64,000 nucleotides of DNA from Dyella dinghuensis (GTDB taxonomy: Bacteria > Pseudomonadota > Gammaproteobacteria > Xanthomonadales > Rhodanobacteraceae), in the NCBI RefSeq assembly GCF_003977615.1, contig NZ_RYZR01000002.1, positions 1,214 through 65,213 of the forward strand, given 5' to 3'. A program made the translations under genes and the position numbers. This document shows positions 26,898 through 35,690 of the stretch, one piece after another. The notes under the pieces were generated by a model that ran no database searches, was not told the origin of the DNA, and was given only the letters and a program-made list of their open reading frames with translations. How positions within the stretch are numbered: position 1 is the stretch's first letter; each line of letters begins with the position of its first letter.

Positions 26898-28652
26898 CTA
26901 GAGATCAAGCTCGATATCGGTGGTGGGGCGCGCGCAGCATATGAGCACGTTGCCGTTTACGGGTGCATCGATGGGCTCGGGGTCGTAAAGAATCCGGCCG
27001 CCGATGAGTGCGGTCTCACAGGTATGACATACGCCAGTGCGGCATGCCCATCGGACGGGAACATCGCAGGCCTCGGCGAACTCCAGCAGGCTTTGGAATG
27101 TGTCGGACCAACGGACGGCCAGACCGCTTCGACTGAATGAGACCGTTGGTCCATCGCCTTGAACACCCTCCGGCGGATGCGGACTCCGGGCAGAGACCGC
27201 AGCAATACCCGGCGTTATCGATCCTTCGCTGCCGAAGGTTTCCGTATGGATATTCGCGCTCGCCACGCCAATGCCCTTCAGGCCAGTGATGAGGCCTGAC
27301 ATGAAGCTCGGTGGCCCGCACAGATAGAACTGCGCTGTGGTTGGCGCACCCAGCCGTTGGATCGTCGCCGCACTGATACGTTCTGCGGCATCGAAGTCGC
27401 GCCCTTGTCGATCCTCCGCGCGAGGCTGGCTGTAGGCGACAAGCGCATGCGCATGGGGCAATGCATCGAGCAGATGGTGTACTTCCGAAGCAAAGGGTTG
27501 CTCGGCACCGTTGCGCGCGCCATGAATCCAATACACGTCGCGATCGGCGGCGGTTCCATCCGACACCAGCTGATGAAGCATGCTCAGTACCGGCGTGATG
27601 CCAATGCCTGCGCTCAAGAAAACCACCGGCGCTTTATCACTGCGTAGATTGAATGTTCCGCGCGGTGCGCTGACTTCGATAAGGTCGCCCGCGTGAACAC
27701 TATCGTGTATGTATTGGCTCCCATCACCGGAACCAAGCTTCACGCTGACGCGATACACGCCACCTTCGCCGATATTGGAGATGGAATAGCTACGCGTCAC
27801 CGTACCGCTTGCAGACGCACCCGGAAGACGTAGCACCACAAATGATCCGGCGGCAGGAGGGGCGAGGGAAGGCGGTTCATTCGCGGCCAGAAGCAGCGAC
27901 GTCACGGCATCGCTCTCCTTGATGACGCTGACCACTTTAAGCGCACGAAAACCGGGCCACGCCACCGCGGGGAGCACAGGCCCGAGACCTGCGTTGCCGG
28001 GCAATCCCGATGTGTTCGCCAGCAAGGCATCGAAGGAGCGCTTCCATCCAGGACTAAGTGCCGGTTCGTTGGCAGCGCTTCGGACGCGATCTTCGGGATG
28101 ATTCGGCAAATAGAGCAACGCATCGACTTCGGCGACGGTGATCGCTTCGCGCCCCTGCACGACGCGAATGATTTCGTCGCCCGCGCCGATCTCTCCCTCT
28201 TCGATGACTCGAAAATAAAACCCGGGTTTCCGATGTGAGACGAGCAACGCAGGCATGCGTGGTTCGTCCATCCGTATGCCGACGCGATAGCAGGTGACAC
28301 GCGGCGCCGACACTTCAAACAGCGCGCTGCCAATGCGATATCTGTCGCCGATGCACACCTGGTCGTCAGGAAGCCCATCGACCGTCAGATTTTCTCCGAA
28401 CATGCCGTATTCGGTTAGCTGCCGATGCAGAATCTGTTCCCAGTACTGGTAGGACGCGACCTGATAGACCATGACGGCGCGATGCAAGCCACCGTGGCCT
28501 TGGCGGTCCCCTTGAGCATCGCCGTCGAGATTCAGCCGCCGCGCCATCACGCGCCCGTTCACCGGCCGCTTCCAGATGGCCGTGCGCACGATCTTGCCCC
28601 GCCATTGCACTTCTGCTGGAAGGCCGACATTGACAGAAACGACATGGCTCAT
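26898..28652 (-). CDS. MOSC domain - flavin/NAD(P)H reductase - 2Fe-2S ferredoxin fusion protein
   Basis: This 584-residue protein joins three modules. Residues 1 to about 215 form a MOSC domain with its 3-alpha extension (YiiM-like; conserved Cys in APRVTCYRVGIRM, and HGGLHRAVMVY). About 230-470 is a ferredoxin-NADP reductase-type module with the FAD motif RSYSIS and the nucleotide motif GIGITPVLSML. The C-terminal plant-type ferredoxin has cysteines 537, 542, 545 (CRTGVCHTC) and 572 or 573. MOSC domains bind molybdenum cofactor, and YiiM detoxifies N-hydroxylated bases. The fusion should be a self-sufficient reductase feeding NAD(P)H electrons to the Mo centre. That activity is inference; the architecture is seen directly. 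Confidence 0.92.
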   Translation of the reverse strand: MSHVVSVNVGLPAEVQWRGKIVRTAIWKRPVNGRVMARRLNLDGDAQGDRQGHGGLHRAVMVYQVASYQYWEQILHRQLTEYGMFGENLTVDGLPDDQVCIGDRYRIGSALFEVSAPRVTCYRVGIRMDEPRMPALLVSHRKPGFYFRVIEEGEIGAGDEIIRVVQGREAITVAEVDALLYLPNHPEDRVRSAANEPALSPGWKRSFDALLANTSGLPGNAGLGPVLPAVAWPGFRALKVVSVIKESDAVTSLLLAANEPPSLAPPAAGSFVVLRLPGASASGTVTRSYSISNIGEGGVYRVSVKLGSGDGSQYIHDSVHAGDLIEVSAPRGTFNLRSDKAPVVFLSAGIGITPVLSMLHQLVSDGTAADRDVYWIHGARNGAEQPFASEVHHLLDALPHAHALVAYSQPRAEDRQGRDFDAAERISAATIQRLGAPTTAQFYLCGPPSFMSGLITGLKGIGVASANIHTETFGSEGSITPGIAAVSARSPHPPEGVQGDGPTVSFSRSGLAVRWSDTFQSLLEFAEACDVPVRWACRTGVCHTCETALIGGRILYDPEPIDAPVNGNVLICCARPTTDIELDL

Positions 28653-28851
28653 GGCTCAGGTCTCTGCGAGCATCGAAAACAGGCTAAGAAGCACATGCTA
28701 CGCGTTTCCTCTCCCAAGAAACCATGCCGGAGTTGTTTCATGGATTCACGGGTCGGCGTAGTCTTGCGGCTGCAGGCAGCCACGCAGGCGCAAGCACCGG
28801 TGGTGGCTTAAAGTAAGCGATAACGATAGCAACCATGATGGAGAGGGCGAA

Positions 28852-28956
28852 ATGAGCAAAGGTATGGATTCAAAAAAGAACGACAAGAAAAAGCCGGCCA
28901 AGACCATGAAAGAGAAAAAGGCGGCCAAGCAGGAAAAGAAGAAGAACGCCAAATAG
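28852..28956 (+). CDS. 34-residue lysine-rich small protein
   Basis: The frame reads MSKGMDSKKNDKKKPAKTMK and then EKKAAKQEKKKNAK. GGAGAGG lies seven bases before the ATG, an excellent ribosome binding site. About half of the residues are Lys and there is no hydrophobic segment. Similar tiny Lys/Ala-rich proteins are annotated in related genomes as hypothetical. It could bind nucleic acid or other polyanions, but the function is unknown. It stands alone in the gap between the MOSC fusion and a MarR gene. Confidence 0.75.
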   Translation: MSKGMDSKKNDKKKPAKTMKEKKAAKQEKKKNAK

Positions 28957-29026
28957 TCGAGTCGCTCTTGATGTCTGCATCGGCAATCTAAGTTAGCCGG
29001 GTATTCGGGCGTGTCTTACGCAAGGG

Positions 29027-29566
29027 CTACGCCCCAATTCCGAACCATCCTTCTCCCGCCGCGAGCGATACAAAGCTTTCTAGCGAAGCGCCCAGATGTT
29101 CGATGGCGTTGAGTTGAGATGGTTGAGCGATCTCGTTCAACGTGGTCAATAGTTTCCGCGTCGCGCTCTTCCCGCGTTCCGTCAGCGCGAGCAGGATTTG
29201 CCGGCGGTCCGACGACGAGCGATGCCGGCGTACCAGGCCATCTCGCACGAGATCGTCAAGCAATCTCGTCAAATAGGCGGCGGCAATCTTCGTGTCGGAT
29301 TTGAGTTCCATCTGCTTGCATGTCGATGCACTTGAAAGGCGAGCGAGAACGAGCCAATGCAGAAGCGTCAGATGCTCGTTTGCTCCTGAAGCAAGTTGCA
29401 CCAACTGTTCCATGACATGCATCGTGTATTTCAATGTTCTGGCGACGTCCGCCACTTTGTAGATGGTTCCTGTTGCCGTTTGTACGCCAACGGTCGTCAA
29501 CTTATGTTTTGTGAGCGGTGCATGCGCTACTTGTTCCAAAGAGTCGTGCCTTGCGTGTTTGTTCAT
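29027..29566 (-). CDS. MarR family transcriptional regulator
   Basis: This 179-residue protein has a winged helix core (about residues 55-140: LLHWLVLARLSSASTCKQME, then AAYLTRLLDDLVRDGLVRR and the wing SSSDRRQILLALTERG). The N-terminal extension of about 45 residues is longer than in typical MarR proteins. GGAG precedes the ATG. It lies just beyond the end of the efflux operon on the same strand but has its own upstream inverted repeat, so it may be a separate transcription unit. The ligand is unknown. Confidence 0.88.
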   Translation of the reverse strand: MNKHARHDSLEQVAHAPLTKHKLTTVGVQTATGTIYKVADVARTLKYTMHVMEQLVQLASGANEHLTLLHWLVLARLSSASTCKQMELKSDTKIAAAYLTRLLDDLVRDGLVRRHRSSSDRRQILLALTERGKSATRKLLTTLNEIAQPSQLNAIEHLGASLESFVSLAAGEGWFGIGA

Positions 29567-29620
29567 ATCTACTCCGCAGCGAGGGCGCTGATGAGAGGCG
29601 TGTCTTGTGGTTGTTCATGG

Positions 29621-29657
29621 TTCGGCTGACGTGGGGTTCACTCACACGTCAGTCGAA
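29621..29657. promoter_or_regulatory. 13-bp inverted repeat between the efflux operon and the MarR gene
   Basis: TTCGGCTGACGTG (29621-29633) pairs with CACGTCAGTCGAA (29645-29657) with one mismatch around an 11-base spacer. It lies 44 bases after the HlyD-type stop and 55 bases before the MarR start. It could be a terminator for the efflux operon (no T-run seen) or an operator for the MarR gene. Confidence 0.5.
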
Positions 29658-29700
29658 TCATCGATGCGCCGTCGACCATATGGTCGCCATGTGGGCGTAC

Positions 29701-30888
29701 TTACTTCACTTCGCCAGCCATGTTTTTGTGAATGATCTGAGCGACCAGTTCGTCCGCGTTCGCCAACTGTTGCTGGAAAACATCCGTGCTGAAAGCAGCC
29801 TGCGTCGGTACGTTCTGGGCAAGCATCAGACCGTTATCGTCGTGCAGGTTCACGGTCGTATCCATCGACATGCCAATGCGTAGCGGATGTTGATCCAGCT
29901 GCTGAGGATCGGTGAACACCACGCGCACGGGAATGCGCTGCACGATCTTGATCCAGTTGCCGGTCGCATTTTGCGCAGGCAGTAGCGCGAACGCGCCGCC
30001 TGTTCCTACGCCAAGCTCCAACACCTTGCCGTCGTATTTGACCTTGTGGCCATAGACGTCGGAGGTCACTTCCACCGGTTGGCCGATGCGCATGTGAGTG
30101 AGCTGCGTCTCTTTGAAGTTGGCATCGATCCATACGTCATGTAGCGGTACCACGGCCATCAACGCGGCACCCGGTTGCACGCGTTGACCAACCTGCACGG
30201 TGCGCTTGGCGACATAGCCGGTGACGGGTGCGACCATGGTCGTACGAACCTCCGTGAGGTAGGCGGCACGGTATTGAGCGGCAGCGGCTTTGACATCGGG
30301 ATGCGACGTCACGATGGTGTCATCCACCAATACCTTATTGGTCTGCAGCTGCTGCTGGGCTGTTGTGAGTGAGCTTTCGGCGGCAGTCAGTGCATCCAAT
30401 GCATGTGAGAGTTCTTCCGCTGAGATGGCGCCTGAGCTGGCCAAGGTAACGCGACGGTTGTAGTCGGCCTTCGCTTTCTGCAATGCGACCTGGCGTACCG
30501 CCACGTCGGCCTGCGCGCCTGACACGGTGCTGTACAGACCGCGCACCCGGCGCACGGTAGCTGCGAGGTTTGCAGCGGCATTCTGCAGGGCCACATCCGC
30601 GTCCGACTTATCAAGCGTCACCAACACGTCGCCCTTCTTGACGAAGTCGCCGTCATCGGCGCCGATGCTGACGACGGTGCCTGTAATCTGCGGTGTGATC
30701 TGCACGACGTTGCCGTTGACGTAAGCGTCGTCCGTGCTTTCGTACCAGCGGCTTTCCAGAAAGTACCAGATGCCAAAAACGATAGCGCCGACGAGGATGA
30801 CGGCACCAAGGATGCGCAGCATGAGGCTGCGGCCTTTTTTTTGGGGTTGCACGGCTTCGTTGGTAGCCGAGGAGGGTTGAGTAGACAT
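29701..30888 (-). CDS. emrA: HlyD/EmrA-type membrane fusion protein of a tripartite efflux pump
   Basis: This 395-residue periplasmic adaptor has one N-terminal membrane helix (about 22-43), the conserved STDDAYVNGNVVQITPQITG strand, a biotinyl-lipoyl half motif, an alpha-helical hairpin (about 100-210, Ala/Gln-rich) and a beta-barrel domain with VPLHDVWIDANFKETQL, as in EmrA. It links the inner-membrane MFS transporter to the outer-membrane channel. The ATG at 30888 follows GAGG; a longer open frame upstream overlaps the OMF gene and is rejected. It is the last gene of the emrB-marR-OMF-emrA operon. Confidence 0.93.
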   Translation of the reverse strand: MSTQPSSATNEAVQPQKKGRSLMLRILGAVILVGAIVFGIWYFLESRWYESTDDAYVNGNVVQITPQITGTVVSIGADDGDFVKKGDVLVTLDKSDADVALQNAAANLAATVRRVRGLYSTVSGAQADVAVRQVALQKAKADYNRRVTLASSGAISAEELSHALDALTAAESSLTTAQQQLQTNKVLVDDTIVTSHPDVKAAAAQYRAAYLTEVRTTMVAPVTGYVAKRTVQVGQRVQPGAALMAVVPLHDVWIDANFKETQLTHMRIGQPVEVTSDVYGHKVKYDGKVLELGVGTGGAFALLPAQNATGNWIKIVQRIPVRVVFTDPQQLDQHPLRIGMSMDTTVNLHDDNGLMLAQNVPTQAAFSTDVFQQQLANADELVAQIIHKNMAGEVK

Positions 30889-30898
30889 GATGGCTGCC

Positions 30899-32383
30899 TC
30901 AAGAACGATGGTGAATAAGGGAAGAAGAGTTCGCGTCGGCAGCGACGGCCGACACGTTAGGAGCGGGCTGGCTTGGGCTATAACCGCCGCCGAGCGCCTG
31001 AATGATTTGCACCGAGTAGTCGGTTTGTTCGGCATGCAATGTCGCCATGCGATTTTGGGCAACCAGCAGTTCCTGGCGCACGCTGAGTGCTTCGAGATAA
31101 CTGCCGATGCCGGCCTTGTAGCGTTGTTCGGCGAGCGTCCACGCATCGTTGGCGGCGTCGACGGCGCGCTGTTGCGCGTCGATCTGCACCTGCAACGAGG
31201 TCAGTGCGTCGTTGTCGTCGCACACTTCGTTGACGGCACGCACAAGCGTGTCGTTGTACTGCGCCACGGCGAGATCGTATTGCGCGTCCTGCCCGTTCAA
31301 ATTCGCACGGCGGCGACCACCATCGAAGATAGGCAGGCTGATCGCCGGGCCCGCTTGATAGAAGCGGGATTTCGCCGTGAAGAGATTGCCGCCACCAAGC
31401 GCGATCAAACCTGCCATCGCGGAGATGTCGACGTTGGGAAGGAACTGCGTCTTGGCTGCGTCGATGTTTTTATCGGCGGCTTCTACGCGCCAGCGCGCAG
31501 CGACGAGGTCGGCGCGATGTCCGAGCAGATCCATCGGCAGATTGGTTGGAATGCTCAGCGCACCCGGCGGCAACAGCTGCGGGCGAGCGATCGTCAGGCC
31601 GCGATCCGGACCTTTGCCCAGCAGCACGGATAGTGCGGAGCGCGCTGCATCGATCGCACGATCCGCTTGTGCCTTTTGACCCTGTGCACTGGCGACTTCC
31701 GAATCGCTCTGCTTGAGCTGCACTTGACTATCGATGCCTGCGGCAACGCGTTGCCGCGTCAGCTTTTGCACGTCCGTCGCACGCGACAGCTCCGCCGTTG
31801 CGACATCCTGCTGTGCATAGGCGTAGCCGAGCTGCACATAGGCGCGGGCGACGTTCGTGGAGAGTTCGATACGTGCCGCGTGTGCGTCGACTTCTGCAGC
31901 GCGCTGCTGGCCCAGCGCTGCTTCCCATGTGGCACGTTGACCGCCCCAAAGATCGAGGTCCCATTTGAAACTGACGTCGACATACTTGGCCGCACCGTTA
32001 TGGCCTTTGCCGATGGGCGGCAGCGTCGTCGGCAGGCGCACTTCGGAAACACTGCCGCCGGCGTTGACTTCCGGTTTGCGGTCGGCGTCGGCTTCCGAGG
32101 CTTCGGCTTGCGCCTGGCGCGCGCGCGCATCGGCTTCGGCGAGGCTCGGGTTGTCGTGCAGGGCTTCGGCAATCAGTGCATTGAGCTGACTGTCGCCCAA
32201 TGATGTCCACCAATCGGCCTGGGGCCATGCAGCAGGCGACACCTGTACGTTTGCAAGCGTACGCGTTACCGCGAGAGAGTCGGGGTTGATAGGCGCGCCG
32301 TCCGGATGCAGGCCGCCGCTGCTGGCACATGCTGCCAGTGCGAGGGTCATTCCGACCGCTGCCGCAATGAGATGAACACGCAT
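30899..32383 (-). CDS. Outer membrane efflux lipoprotein (NodT/OprM family)
   Basis: This 494-residue TolC-like channel has a lipoprotein signal (LALAACASS, cysteine near residue 19) and the two repeated OEP halves. The typical segments are WWTSLGDSQLNALIAEALHDNPSL, YVDVSFKWDLDLWG, ISLPIFDGGRR and a C-terminal AEQRYKAGIGSYLEAL. It forms the outer-membrane exit duct of the pump and lies 10 bases upstream of emrA. The start giving MRVHLIAAAVG was chosen because it creates the signal peptide. Confidence 0.93.
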   Translation of the reverse strand: MRVHLIAAAVGMTLALAACASSGGLHPDGAPINPDSLAVTRTLANVQVSPAAWPQADWWTSLGDSQLNALIAEALHDNPSLAEADARARQAQAEASEADADRKPEVNAGGSVSEVRLPTTLPPIGKGHNGAAKYVDVSFKWDLDLWGGQRATWEAALGQQRAAEVDAHAARIELSTNVARAYVQLGYAYAQQDVATAELSRATDVQKLTRQRVAAGIDSQVQLKQSDSEVASAQGQKAQADRAIDAARSALSVLLGKGPDRGLTIARPQLLPPGALSIPTNLPMDLLGHRADLVAARWRVEAADKNIDAAKTQFLPNVDISAMAGLIALGGGNLFTAKSRFYQAGPAISLPIFDGGRRRANLNGQDAQYDLAVAQYNDTLVRAVNEVCDDNDALTSLQVQIDAQQRAVDAANDAWTLAEQRYKAGIGSYLEALSVRQELLVAQNRMATLHAEQTDYSVQIIQALGGGYSPSQPAPNVSAVAADANSSSLIHHRS

Positions 32384-32451
32384 AGTCTTGGTCTCGGTAT
32401 GTGGGTAGGGGTTATGGGATGAAGCGCGCAAGCGCTTCGGATGTAAGAGCG

Positions 32452-32901
32452 TTAGCGTTGGGTATCGGCGTCGATGAACTTGCCGAGCAGACGCAGCAGT
32501 TCTTTGAATTCGGTTTTGCTGAAGTTCCTCACGCGCTCGTTCAGCACGGGCAGCGCCATGTCTGGAATGTTTGCGGCAATGGCCTCGCCTTTGCGCGTCA
32601 GCTTCAGATCGACGACGCGGCGATCGGTGTTGCTGCGCGTACGCTTCAGCAATCCCTTTGCTTCCAGCTTGTTCAGCATGCGGGTCATCAGGCCGGTGTC
32701 GATGCTGAGGTGCCTGGACATTTCAAAGGGCGTGGCAGCAACACCGCGGCTAAGCCACAGAATGATGCCCATCTGCTGGCTGGTAATGTCGAGCGGCTCC
32801 AACGCAGCATCCATGTCTGCAAGCACCATGTTGCGTGCTTTCGTCAACATGAAGCCGATGCTTTGCGTCGTCGGAAAAGTTTTTTTTGTGTAATGTTCCA
32901 C
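32452..32901 (-). CDS. MarR family regulator inside the efflux operon
   Basis: This 149-residue MarR protein has the winged helix region ITSQQMGIILWLSRGVAATP, then LSIDTGLMTRMLNKLEAKGL and the wing RSNTDRRVVDLKLTRKG. It is the probable local repressor of the pump, relieved by pump substrates as for EmrR/MprA. I prefer the GTG at 32901, which has GAGG eight bases before it; a TTG 13 codons upstream (32940) is the alternative but lacks a ribosome binding site. A perfect palindrome in front of the first operon gene is its likely operator. Confidence 0.9.
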   Translation of the reverse strand: MEHYTKKTFPTTQSIGFMLTKARNMVLADMDAALEPLDITSQQMGIILWLSRGVAATPFEMSRHLSIDTGLMTRMLNKLEAKGLLKRTRSNTDRRVVDLKLTRKGEAIAANIPDMALPVLNERVRNFSKTEFKELLRLLGKFIDADTQR

Positions 32902-32975
32902 GTCGAAGTCCTCGAAGCTGTTGTATGCGTCGTGCGGCAATCGGATAGGGAGTGTTCGGTCGTATCGGCGATTGA

Positions 32976-34538
32976 TCAGTGGCCGCCAGCCGTCGCCGCT
33001 TCAGCGGCTGCATCCTTGCTGGGATGCGTGACCCATATCAGTGGAATGATCACGATGAAGATGATCGCGGACAGCCAGAAGATGTCGTTGAGACCGAGCA
33101 TCGCCGCTTGCGCGTTCAATCCGTTCTCGATGAAGGCCAATGCATTGGATGCACCGATCTGCAGCGTCGACTGCGCTTGTGCGACCGACTCGGTAAAGAT
33201 CGAGTTGTAGCTGTTGGCCTGTTCTGTCAGCTGCGAGTGATGCAGGATCGTGCGGTTGTTCCAGCCGGTGGCCAGCAGCGACGTTCCAACGGCACCCGCA
33301 AATACGCGCACGAAGTTCGAGAGGCCCGCGGCAGATGGGATCTTCTCCGGCGGCAGTCCCGACAAAATGATGGCCGTCAGAGGCACAAAGAAGAGGGCAG
33401 TCGGAATACCCTGCAGCAGTGTTGGCAGGATCAACGTGTATTGATCGATCTGCGTGGTATACAGCGAGCGCATGAAGAACACACCGGAGAATCCGGCGAA
33501 GGCCATCGTCGCCAATATGCGCACATCGGTCTTCATCATCAGCTTGCCCATCATCGGCGCAAGGACGACGGCAAAAATACCGAGCGGCGCGGTCACCATG
33601 CCGGCATCGACCGCGCGATAACCGAGATACTCCTGAATCCACTGCGGCAGCAGCACCAGGTTCGCGAAGAAGATGGCGTACGCGACCGAGATCGCTACGG
33701 TGCCGCCGAGAAAGTTGCGTCCGGCGAACAGTCGCAGGTCGACGATCGGCTTCTCTTCGGTCAGCTCCCAGATCACGAAGAACGCAAGCCCGATCAGTGC
33801 AAATATGCCGAGCGCACAAATGACCGGCGAGTTGAACCAGTCCAGATCCTTGCCCTTGTCGAGCATGACTTGCAGCGCAGCCACCCAGCCGATCAGCGCG
33901 AGCAATCCAACTGTGTCGATTGGCAAACGATGCGTAGGCGTTTCACGGTCGCGATAAATCATCCACACGGCGGCACCGGCGAAAATGCCGACCGGTACGT
34001 TGATATAGAAAATCCACGACCAGCTGTACCGATCGGTGATCCAGCCGCCCAAAGCCGGGCCGACGATCGGGCCGACCGTTGCCGTCATCGCCCACAGCGA
34101 TAAAGCGCTACCGCTTTTCTCTTTTGGAAAGGTTGTGAGCAACAGCGCTTGCGACAACGGGATCAGTGGACCGGCCGACACGCCTTGTAGTACGCGTGCC
34201 AATAGCAACACCGAGAGATTGGGGGCCAAGCCGCATAACGCAGACGAAATCGTAAACAGCAAAATCGCAGCAACGAACAGTTTGACCTGACCGATGCGCT
34301 GGGTGAGCCAACCGGTGAGTGGAATCGCCACTGCGTTGGCAGCGGAGAACACGGTGATCACCCATGTTCCTTCGTCGACCGACACGCCAAGATCGCCAGA
34401 CAGCGTGGGAATGGCGACGTTGGCGATGGAGGAGTCGAGCACGTTCATGAACGTGGCGAGTGCAACGGCGAATGCGCCGATGGCAAACCGCATACCTGTT
34501 AGAGGTGCGGGTGCTGCGGAGGAAGTGGATGCGCTCAT
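32976..34538 (-). CDS. emrB: EmrB/QacA-type MFS drug exporter (DHA2 family, 14 membrane helices)
   Basis: This 520-residue inner-membrane antiporter is the motor of the pump. It has motif D1 (FMNVLDSSIANVAIPTLSGD), GWLTQRIGQVKLF as motif A, RVLQGVSAGPLIPLSQALLL, and motif C (GPIVGPALGGWI), and a length typical of 14-helix DHA2 proteins. The start giving MSASTSS was chosen; an upstream extension is open but begins inside the operator area. It is the first gene of the operon emrB-marR-OMF-emrA. Substrates cannot be named from sequence. Confidence 0.94.
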   Translation of the reverse strand: MSASTSSAAPAPLTGMRFAIGAFAVALATFMNVLDSSIANVAIPTLSGDLGVSVDEGTWVITVFSAANAVAIPLTGWLTQRIGQVKLFVAAILLFTISSALCGLAPNLSVLLLARVLQGVSAGPLIPLSQALLLTTFPKEKSGSALSLWAMTATVGPIVGPALGGWITDRYSWSWIFYINVPVGIFAGAAVWMIYRDRETPTHRLPIDTVGLLALIGWVAALQVMLDKGKDLDWFNSPVICALGIFALIGLAFFVIWELTEEKPIVDLRLFAGRNFLGGTVAISVAYAIFFANLVLLPQWIQEYLGYRAVDAGMVTAPLGIFAVVLAPMMGKLMMKTDVRILATMAFAGFSGVFFMRSLYTTQIDQYTLILPTLLQGIPTALFFVPLTAIILSGLPPEKIPSAAGLSNFVRVFAGAVGTSLLATGWNNRTILHHSQLTEQANSYNSIFTESVAQAQSTLQIGASNALAFIENGLNAQAAMLGLNDIFWLSAIIFIVIIPLIWVTHPSKDAAAEAATAGGH

Positions 34539-34590
34539 GGTGGGGTCCAGTGCGGCGATGTGGGTGTCAAAGCGACGTTTGGCAATCAAA

Positions 34591-34608
34591 TATCTGACTA
34601 GTCAGATA
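34591..34608 (-). promoter_or_regulatory. Perfect 18-bp palindrome, likely MarR operator of the efflux operon
   Basis: TATCTGACT-AGTCAGATA is a perfect dyad 53 bases upstream of the emrB start. It lies in an AT-rich stretch suited to a promoter (TTAATTATTTATCTGACT on the minus strand). Size and symmetry fit binding of a MarR dimer. Confidence 0.8.
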
Positions 34609-35103
34609 AATAATTAAAAAAACGGCGAACCGTTGCCTGACATGCGTTTGAGGGGGTGGTCATCTGTGCTCTCTGCGCTGGTTGAAGCGTCAGGGGGCAA
34701 CGGTGGCGGTAGGGACCATCCGTGCAAGCGTTGCCGGCAGAGGCGTCGCGGCCAGCCATGATGGCAAGCCGCGCCGTTGGCGCGCCATTAGCCTTTGGTA
34801 GCGCCAATGAGGTTTTGCGTGGCATCGGCCTCAGCAGCCGTTGGGCTGCGGATCCTTCCTGTAACTCGGTATGGGACATGTTTCATGCCTTCTCCCGTAG
34901 GCCGTGCCCGCGCCACGCGGTCCGCACCTCGAGATTTGTCTGGAGGCAGACAATAACGACGCTCGATAAATTAGTCAATAGGTAGACTGTTTGTTGGCAT
35001 ATTAATTTATAGGTAATTGTTTTTATTAGATCGCGTGTTCCGATGAGGGATTGTCATGTACCATACAATCCAGTCATAGATAGTTTCAGCGAGAGAAAAT
35101 CCC
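34609..35103. other. Divergent regulatory gap between emrB and a second MarR gene
   Basis: No convincing gene. It contains a perfect inverted repeat TTGTCT-GGAGGC-AGACAA (34936-34953) and a looser AGTC/GACT pair (34973-34988), both close to an AT-rich promoter-like stretch (34960-35040). These are candidate operator sites for the MarR gene at 35104. Confidence 0.5.
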
Positions 35104-35640
35104 TTGGCCGACGACGCCTTAGCCAGCGAACAGAGCTTTCCGACCTCCTATATGCGCGAGGCCTATCTGCGCCGGTTTCCGCTGGCCGCCGCCCAGCGCC
35201 TGGAAACGGTCTTCACCCTCAGATCGGTGAGTCAGCAGATCAACAACGTGTTGAACGAATGGCTGGAAGGCACCGCAGGTTCGCCTTCGCGATTTCAGAC
35301 GCTTGCGTTGCTTTGGGCCGCGGGGGACCGCTACGTTCCGCACCAGGAAATCATTGCGGCTTTGCAGGTCAAGCGCGCAACGGTGTCTGCACTGATGTTT
35401 TCGCTTGAACAAGAAGGTCTGGTGCAATCGATCGGCGACGAGAACGATAGGCGCCGATTGCTCGCGACGCTGACGGAGAAGGGCAAGAGCATCATTGCCA
35501 GCGCGTTGGAATTAAATGCGCAAAGGCTGGAGAAGGTACTCGCCGGCCTCTCGCCAGATGAATTGCAATTGCTGCAAAGCCTGCTGCGTCGCATGCGCGA
35601 TGGCTTCATCAAGGTTTCCGACGAGAAAACCAAAGCCTGA
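35104..35640 (+). CDS. MarR family transcriptional regulator
   Basis: This 178-residue MarR protein has the core PSRFQTLALLWAAGDRYVPH, then AALQVKRATVSALMFSLEQE and the wing GDENDRRRLLATLTEKG. The start is a TTG with a weak GAGAG upstream; an ATG 16 codons further in is possible. It diverges from the efflux operon, so it may add a second input to pump expression or control only itself. Three MarR genes within 7 kb is notable. Confidence 0.87.
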   Translation: MADDALASEQSFPTSYMREAYLRRFPLAAAQRLETVFTLRSVSQQINNVLNEWLEGTAGSPSRFQTLALLWAAGDRYVPHQEIIAALQVKRATVSALMFSLEQEGLVQSIGDENDRRRLLATLTEKGKSIIASALELNAQRLEKVLAGLSPDELQLLQSLLRRMRDGFIKVSDEKTKA

Positions 35641-35690
35641 TTGCTTTCGGAGTTGAGGGCATCCCTGCCGAATATTCGTAATGCGTGACG

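Noticed and set aside
34598-34879. 93-codon minus-strand frame before emrB
   Set aside because: Composition is not protein-like and it runs into the operator palindrome; no convincing ribosome binding site.
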